From Streptomyces gilvus (GTDB lineage: Bacteria; Actinomycetota; Actinomycetes; Streptomycetales; Streptomycetaceae), in the NCBI RefSeq assembly GCF_022513565.1, contig NZ_JAKWBE010000011.1:62001-126000 (forward strand): DNA of 64,000 nucleotides. Direction: 5' to 3'. Shown piece by piece: positions 51,875-60,800 of this stretch (position 1 is its first letter; each line of letters opens with the position of its first letter). The notes below the pieces were generated by a model. That model was not told where the DNA came from. It did no database searches and saw nothing but the letters and a program-made list of their open reading frames with translations. Made by a program: the position numbers and the translations under genes.

Positions 51875-54800
51875 GCCCAAACATCCTCTCACCCATGAAA
51901 CCGAACACGCGGCCCAATGTCTTGACGCGCCCAGGGAACGTGTCTCCCACGAGTTCACCGCCACTGTCTCTGATTGCGTTCTCGCAGAATGCGCATATGT
52001 TGCGATTTGCCGCGCCGCCAAGGAATGTCCAGTTATTCTTTTCGATGTAATTCAGGGCCGTGACTTCGGCATGCCCTCGACCATTGGCCCAGACCTCTCC
52101 TGCCTTGCTGTCCAGTTGACCCTTGATCGCCTTGGGTACGTAAGGACGATTGGAAGCAACGACAGTCCGCACGTTCCCTTCAGTGTCACGGGCCATGACG
52201 ACTGCCGTCGTGTCGTTCTTGTACGCATAGCCGCCGTCTTCAGCATCCGTTCGTAGCCCCTCATGCAGCTCCTTGGCCCGATCGTATGCCTGCTTGGCGT
52301 GGACGTTGCAGTTGTGGACGAGGAGAGGAGTGGTCCCTGCATCCACGTAGTACGTGTGCAGGCTGCCAATAGTCAGGTCGTATGTCGTGGTGTTCGCGTG
52401 GTACAGCCGGACACCGGTGACCTCGGCCGTTCCCGTCGGGGTCTGGAGGACGTCGCCGACCTTCAGGTCCTTGGCATCGACGAACGCCGACTGAGTCTCG
52501 TCGTAGAAGGGGTGGTGGAAGGTCGTGGTCAGGTGCGCGCCCTGCGCATCCGACGTGGTCCCAGGCGCGACCTTGGTGCTCTCGTCGGACACCGAGGAGA
52601 CCGCCGCGACCGTCTTAGTCGCCTGCTCCTGAGCAGTGCCGTGACCGTGACTCGCCGCCAATGCGCCCAGTACCGCGGCCGACGCCGCCAGGCCGAACGC
52701 CGCCTTACGGGCGACCTTCTTGACCAACGACTTCGCCCCGGCCTTCGCGCCCTGTTTCGCACTGGCCTCGGTGGTCGCCTTGACGGTCAGATCAACGAAG
52801 TCGTGGTCGGTCTTCGTCACAATCACCGCGGTGACCTTGTGCGCCTCGATCCGCGCCGTCCCAGGAACCGAGTTCGAGATCGTGTCGCCGACATGGACCT
52901 GGTCGATCGCCTTGGTCGTACCATCGGCCATCAGCACCCTGGTACCAGCCGTGAAGCTGTGGCACTCCTCCTCAGATTGCGACTGACTCCGCGACCCCGC
53001 CCCCTCAGACTCCGCCGTAGCCGCCGCCGCGTCCGTGGCATCCGCAGCCCCCGACTCCCCAGCCTCCGCCGCCTTCCCGAACAGCCCGCCCACGACCTCC
53101 ATCGCCTTCGGTGCCGCCTTCGCCAGGAGCTTGCCGCCCAGCGAGCCCAGCGCGCCGCCCACAGCCCCGGTCACCGCGCCCTCGACCGCCGAGCCCGCGA
53201 ACGCGCCCACACTGCAGTCGCCGCCGCCGTTCTGGGCGCACTTGAAGCCCTGCTCGACCAGGGAGCCGGCCGCGCCCGCCAAAGCCGCGCAGCCGATCGT
53301 GCCCACCCCCCACGTCGCCGCCTCACAGCCCGCGAACACCGCCGTCGACACCACGATCGACGTGATCGCCGCCGCGTGGTTCTTGACGAACTTCGCGGTC
53401 GTCTTCACCGCCTTGACCGTGGCGTGGTACGCGGTGCGTGCCGCATGGGCGACCGCCTTCGCCGCCTTCTTCACGGCATGGGCGACCTTGTGCGCCGCCT
53501 TCTTCACGGCGTGGACGACGCGGTGCACCGCTCTCGACACCTTGTGATACGCCGTATGCACCGCATGGACGGCCGCGTGATAGACGCGTCTGACGTGCCG
53601 GACCGTGTAGTGGTACACCCGCCGGACCACCCGCACCGTCGCCCGGTACACGTCCCGCACCCGGTGCACCACCTTGTGCGCCGCGTGCTTGACCGCGTGG
53701 ACGACCTTGCGAGCCACGTGCTTGGCCGCGTGGTACACGGCCTTCGCCACGTGCTTGACCTTCTTCGCCACGTGCTTGATGGCCTGTGTCTCGCACGAGC
53801 CTGTCCACCAGGAGCAGTGCCCCGACGGGTCGGTGCCCACCAGCGGGTTGTCGTCGACGTACGCGAACGGGTTCGCCGCCACCGAGTCCGGCGTCGGGCT
53901 CGGCGACACGCTGTCCTTGTTCAGGAACTCACCCGTCGCCGGGCTGTACCAGCGTGACGCCGTGCCGACGTCGCCCGTGCCCGGTTCCGTCCAGCCCGAC
54001 TGGAAGCCCAGATGGCCGATCAGCGACGCCGTCGCCGTCACCTTGCCCAGCGGGTCGTACGTCGCCGAACCCGACAAGGACGTCGCACCCGACGTGAACG
54101 TCCCCACCACGTCGTCGTGCACGTCCGTCAGGGCCAGGGCGCCCGTCGACGCGCCCGTCTGCCTGACCCCGACCAGGCCGCCCGACGGGTCGTAGGTGTA
54201 CGACGCGTCGCCGTCCGTCGCGATCGTGTTGTCCGCGCCCGAGTAGGCGAACGTCCGCGTCGTGGACTCGACCGTGTCCGTGTCGGCGATGTTCCGGCCC
54301 AGCGCGTCCAGCGTGTAGGACTGCGAGCCGGCCACGATCTGGCCACCGAACGCGTCCGTCTTGTACCCGACCGTGCCGCCCGCCGTCGACGACTCCTGCG
54401 TCATCGTGCCGCGCGCCGAGTACGTGTACGAGTGGGTGCCGTCCGAGGTCAGCTGGTCCCGGGCGTCGTACGTGTACACGTCCGAGCCGACCCGCACCCG
54501 GTTGCCCGAGGCGTCGTACTGATACGCCGTCGTGGCCGTGCCGTTGTTCCACGAGGTCAGGCGGTCCGACCAGTCGTAGCTGTACGTGTTCGAGGAGGCG
54601 CCCGTGACACCCGCCGTCGTCTTCGACGTCAGGTTGCCGTTGTTGTCGTAGCCGTAGGTGAAGCTCGACAGGGTCGACGCTCCCTGCACCAGCACGTCGT
54701 TCGACAACTCGTGCGCGCTGTTGTAAGAGAACGTGCGGGTCTGGCCGGTGCTGCCGTACTTGATGGTCTTGACGTTGTTCAACTGGTCGTACGTGTACGT

Positions 54801-57800
54801 CAGATGGGTGCCGCTCGCCGCGTCGTCCAGGGAGGACAGCCGGCCCGCCGTGTCGTAGCCGTACGACTGGGTTCCCGCCGCGTCCGTCCTCGTCAGCATC
54901 GAGCCGTCGTCGTTGTACGTGAAGCTCGACGAGCCCGCGGAACCGGTGGCGGTCAGCACGTCGCCGCGGTCGTCGTAGGTGAACGCGTCGTGCGTGGACG
55001 CCTGGTGGTCCACGGCGCCGGTCGTGCCCGCCTCGTCCGTGTCCGCCGACGTCACCCGGCCGTCGGCGTCGTAGGAGAAGCTGTGCCTCGCCGACGCCGC
55101 CTCCGCGCCCGAGCCGGACATCGTCTTCAGCTGGCCGTTGTCGTCGTACGTCATCGACGTGGTGACACCGCCGGGCGCGGTGGCCGAGGTGACGTTGCCG
55201 TCCGCGTCGTAGGCGAAGGTCGTCGTGGAGTCGGCGGCCGAGGTGTACTGGGACGTCGTCGGCTCGATCACCTTCTCCTGCTGGCCCCAGGGGGTGTAGC
55301 CGTAGCGCCAGGAGTTGCCGCGGCCGTCGGTGAAGCGGGTGCGGTTGCCGGCCTGGTCGTAGCCGAAGGACGTGGTGATCGAGGTCGTGGCGTCGACCGG
55401 CTCGACCTGCTGGGTGATGGTGCCCGCCGCGTCGTAGGTCCAGCGCGTGGTGTGCTGGTTGGCGTCCGTCGCCGCGACCAGGTTCCCGTTGCCGTCGTAC
55501 TGCTGCGACGTGCCGTACAGGAAGGTGCCGTTGGAGTCGTAGCTGCGGGTGGCCGTGGGGTCGTCGTTGACGTTGTAGTCGGTGACGGTGTAACTGCCGT
55601 CCGCCAGCGTGGTCTTGGTGTTGTTGTCCTCGAAGTCGTAGCCGTAGGACGTGGAGTTGCCCGCGCCGTCGGTCACCGAGGTGACGTCGCCCGCCCGGTT
55701 GTAGGCGTACGAGGTCGTCACGCCGCCCGGAGTCTGCACCGACGCCAGGTGGGCGCCGTAGGGGTTGCCGGTGGTGACGGCGTAGGAGTAGTTCGTCGTC
55801 AGCGTGCGTGTCGACGGGTAGCGCTCCAGAGTCGTCGCCGTGGCCTGACGGCCCAGGAAGTCGTACGTCGCCTGGGTCTGGGCGCCCGTGCCGTCCGTCA
55901 CCGAGCGCTCTTCGCCGTTGGCGTCGTAGACGGCGTGGGTCTTGGTGCCGTCGGGAGCGGTCGTCTGGGCCAGGTCGCCCAACTGGTCGTAGAGGTACGA
56001 GGTGGTCTTGCCGCCGGGAGTCGTCTCGCTGGTCTGGTTGCCCTCGCTGTCGTACGTCCAGACGGTCGTGCCCGCGTTGGGGTTCGAGGCGCCCGCCGGC
56101 GTGTAGGACGGGAGGGTCTCGCTGACCTTGTTGCCGTCGGCGTCGTAGGCCGTGGTGGTGACCAGGCCGTTCGGGTCCTTCTCGGCGACCGCCTCACCGA
56201 AGGTGTTGAAGCCGCTGTAGGTGACCGGGCGGACCGTCTGCGCGTTCGCCGCGATGCCGTCGGCCTCCGCCTGCACGGCCGGTGCCGTGGTGGCCGCGAG
56301 GTTGCCGGCCTCGTCGTAGTCGTAGTTGGTGGTGTGCTGCTCGGGGTCCGTCATGGACGTGGGCAGGCCCCGCTTGTCGTACGTGTACTTGGTGGTCTGC
56401 TGGTCCGAGGAGCCGACCGTGCCGCCGCTGCGGCCCTTGCCGTAGAGCGAGGAGATCTCGCTCGCCGACAGGGCCCGCTGGTAGGTCTGGACGTTGCTGA
56501 CCGAGCCGTTCACGGCGTTGCTGACGGTGCCCGAGGCGGTCTCGGCGCCGCCGATGGACAGCGGGCCGGAGCCGGTCCACGGCGCGGGGTTGCTCGCGCT
56601 GCCCGCGAGGGCGCCGTTGACGTACAGGTTCATGGTGCCCGTGGACTGGTCGAAGACGCCGACCAGATGGGTCCAGGTGTTCAGCGCGGGGGCGGCGGAG
56701 GCGTAGGCGTTGTAGTACGCCGACGGGGTGCCGGAGGAGTCCGAACTGGGCGCGATCAGGCGGAAGACGCCCTGGCTGGAGGCGTACTGGAGGTAGAAGG
56801 AGGACCGGTTGGTGCCGCCCTGGGAGACGAAGGTGCGGAACGTGGAGGTGTCCGACAGCTTCACCCACGCCGAGACGGTGTAGGAGGCGCTGGTGTCCAG
56901 GACCGGGCTGTTGGTGGCCACGATGTCGCCGTTGCCGCTGGTGTCGCCGCTGAACTGGGCGGCGTCGTCCGACCAGGTCACACCCGGGCCGGCGGTGGCG
57001 GTGTTGCCGGTGCCGGAGGCGTCGGTGACGCTGCGGCCGCTCGTCTGGTTCAGCTTCCACCAGCCGGCCGGGTGTCCCGAGGCGTCGCCGTACAGCGTCT
57101 CGCTGAGCAGGTTGCCCATGTCGTCGTACGTGTCGGTGGTGGTGCGGTCGTAACCGGTCGCGTCGTGGTCGTTCTCCGAGGCGACCTGGTCGTCCGGGGT
57201 GTACGACACGGTCGACACGCGGTCGACTCCGGTCGGGTCGACGGTTGTCGACGTCGTGCGGTCGGAGGCGTCGACGGTGTAACGGGTGACGTTCTCGCCG
57301 TTGTCGGTGGTCTGCGTGAGCAGGTTGCCGGCCGCGTCGTAGGTGTCCGACTCCAGGGTGTAGGTGCTGCTGCCGTCGGAACTGGTCCTCTTCACCGTCG
57401 CGGTGAGGCCGTCGTCGGTGTAGGTGTACGACGTCTTGTTTCCCATGGCGTCGGTGACCGAGGCCAGCCGGCCTGCCGGGTCGTAGGCGCGGGAGGACTC
57501 GACGAGCGAGGTCGCGGTCTGCGGGCTGACCGGGTCGCCCGTGTACATCAGGGCCTGTGTGAGCAGGTTGCCGTTGTCGTCGTAGGTGTAGTCGGTCTCG
57601 TTGCCGGCGCTCGTCACCTCCTCGGTCTTGTTGCCGGAGGTGTCGTAGGTGTACGTCGTCGTGTTGCCGTACGACGTGCCCGCCGCGACGTTGGCGTCGG
57701 ACTGGGTCCACAGCCGGTCGTAGGCGTCGTAGGTCTGCGTCTCGGTGCGCGAGGTGTCGCCGCCGCTCGCGTCGGAGACCGTCTGCGAGAGGACGTCGCC

Positions 57801-60800
57801 GTCGTCGTCGTAGACCGTGCTGGAGACGGCCGCGTGGGTGGCGCCCTGCACCCGGTCGGTGATCTGCGGGTCGCTCTCCCTGGTGACCTGGCCGTTCTTG
57901 TCGTACGTGTAGCTGGTCGTCAGTCCGTTCGGGTAGGTGTCGGAGACGACTTTCTGGCTGAGGACCTGGCCCACACCGTCGTAGGTGTACGACGTCACCA
58001 GGCCGATGGCGTCCGTGGTGGAGGCGACGTCGCCGTTGGCGAAGTACGACACGGAGTTGACCGCGCCGCCCGGGCTGACCGTCTTCACCGGCAGGCCCTT
58101 GGGGACGACCCCGCCGTCGGCGGACGGGTAGGTGCTGGTGCCGTCGCTGTAGACGGTGGTGGTGGCGCGGCCGTTGGGGAAGCCGGGCACGGCCGGGCCG
58201 GTGACGACGGTCTGGTTGCCCGCCGAGTCGTAGGTGTACGACGTGAGATACGTGGTGTCGGTCGCGGACGCCGAACGGCCGTCGCGCTCGGTCAGCAGCT
58301 GGTCGTTGCGAGGATCGGCGGTGGTCAGCTGGGCCGTCGTGTCGTCCGGGTAGTACGTGTAGTACTCGGTGTTGCACTTGTTCGCGACCTGGTCCTGGCA
58401 GTTCGTGGACGAGACGACGTTGCCGCGGACGTCGTGCCCGGTGGTGGTGACCGCGCCGTTGGGGTCGGTGACGGTGTGCTCGAAACCGGCCGTGTCGTAG
58501 CCGAAGCTGGTCTTGTTGCCCAGACCGTCCGTCTCGGTCAGGGCGCGGTTGCCGTTGGTGACGTCGTACGTGTAGGTCAGCGTGGACGTCGTCGGCGAGG
58601 TCACCTTGACCGTCTCGACCGGGAGCAGGCCGGTGGAGTTCTTGGCGGCCTCGACATGCGCGGCGACGTCGGCGGCGGTGAGCGCGGTGTGGTAGAAGGC
58701 CGCGTCCGCGATGGAGCCGGTGAAGTGGCTGACGTCCCCCGGCGAGTTGATCCAGCTCTTGGCGAAACCGGCGCCGAGGTAGAGGTGGGTGTAGGTCTGG
58801 TCGGCCGGGGTGCCGGAGTAGCTGGCCTGCTTGACGCCGTCCAGGTACAGGGTCTGAGTGGCGCCGGAGGCCGTGAGGGCCACGTGGTGCCATGTGTTGT
58901 CGGTGACCGTGCCGGTCGAGCCGAACGCGGTCGAGCCGGAGCCGCTGCCCGAGTAGTAGTGGCCGTGCAGCTTGTTGTCGGAGCCGACGTACAGCAGGGG
59001 CGCCCAGGTGCCGGAGGTGGTGGTCGCGCCGGATATCGCCGCCGACTGGGCGCCGACGATGACGCCCTGGCTCGCCGTCTTGAACCAGAGTTCGAGGCTG
59101 CGGTCGCTCGTGCCGAACTGCACGGAGGTCGGCAGTTCGGTGTACGAGGTGCTGCCGTTGTAGGTCGTGGCCTTGGCGTCGCTGAACGGGCCCGTCGCAC
59201 CGAGCGTGACGCCGCTGTACGTGCCGTCGCCGCCGTGCACCTCGTTGAGGGCCATGGTCGCCCCAGCCGCTTCACCGAGCCGGTAGTAACCGGCGGGAGC
59301 GGCGCCGAGCACCGCGCCCCGGTAGGTCTGGCTGGAGCCGGTGACCGTGGGGGCGGCGAGCTTCCAGACGCCGCCGTTCTCGTCGGTGAGCTGGGTCAGC
59401 GTCGTGGTCGCCGGGTCGTACGTCATCGCGGCGAAGGTCTTGCCCGAGGGCCGTTTGACCGAGGTGAGCAGGCTCGCCGAATGAGTGCCGTACTGGTAGA
59501 GGGCGTTGACGTCGGCGGCGACCAACGGCCTGCCGTACCAGGCGACATCGGCGATCGAGCCGGTGAAGTACGTCGCGTAACCGGTCGGGTCGCTGCTGTT
59601 GCTGTGCCCCTCGTCCGGCCAGTCGCCGCCGAGGAATCCCGTGCCGAGGTAGTTGAAGACCTGGTTCTTGCCGAAGGCCACCGCGCTCTTGATGGAGACG
59701 GTGCCGGTGCGCGAACCGACCTTGGTGTTGTCCAGGAACAGCGTCTGCGAGTTGCCGGCCGCGCTCAGCACCACGTGGTGCCACTTGCCGTCGGCCACGG
59801 ACGCCGAGGACACGATCGGGTTGATGCCGCCGCTGTACCAGAACTCGGCGTTCAGCTTGCCGTCGGTGCCGACGTAGATCGACGGCGTGTAGAAGCCGGC
59901 GGCCAGTCCGGAACCGATCGGCTGGGAGGCGTAGGAGTAGAGCACGCCCGGTCCGGCCGAGGTCTTGAACCACAGGGAGATCGCGCCCGAGTCGGTGTCG
60001 TTGCCGGTGTTCTTAGGCAGCGCGACGTCGGAGGTGCTGCCGTTGAAGGAGGCGGCGGTGGAGGAGGAACCGGTGAGCGGACCGGCCGCTCCGAGCGTCA
60101 CGTTCTCGTACGTGGCGTTCTTTGTGCCCTCGTTGGCGAGGATCGCGTCCTTGGCGGTCGTGCCGGAGCTCTCGGTGAGAGGCCAGGCGGCGCTCGGGTC
60201 GAGGTCCAGGGAGGCGTTCTGGTACTGCGAGCCCGTCGTGTAGCCGTACGCCGTGCACTTCGTCGTCGACAGCGGGGCGCACACGGTCGAAAGTTGGTCG
60301 CCGGTGTACCCGTAGGTCCAGGTCAGCGCGGACGAGGAGTCCTTGGGGTCGACCAGGTCGGTGGTGACGGTGGCGACGTGGGCGGCGAGGGCGCCGGCCG
60401 GGGTGGACCAGGCGAAGTTCAGGGAGCGTCCGGAGACGGCGGACTTCATCCTGGTGACGTGTCCGCTGGTCCAGGTCAGCGCTATGGCCCGCCCGTTGGC
60501 GTCCGTGACGGAGGTCAGGCCGTAGGCACCCGAGCCCAGCGAGGTGGTGAAGGCGTAGACCGTGTCGTCCTTGTCGGTCAGGCTGTAACCGCCACCGCTG
60601 ACCGTGGTGAACGTGGCCCAGCGGCCGGACCCCGGCGCGAAGGTGCCGTCGCTGTTCTTGCCGTAGCCGACCTGGGATCCGTCCGGATAGGTGACGTTGA
60701 CGCTGGTGACGGCCCCGGAGGCGCTGTACTGCTCGGTGGCGCGGGAGTCGAGGATGGAGGACCAGCCGGCGCCGAAGGCCCCGGTCCAGCGCGGGTCCCG

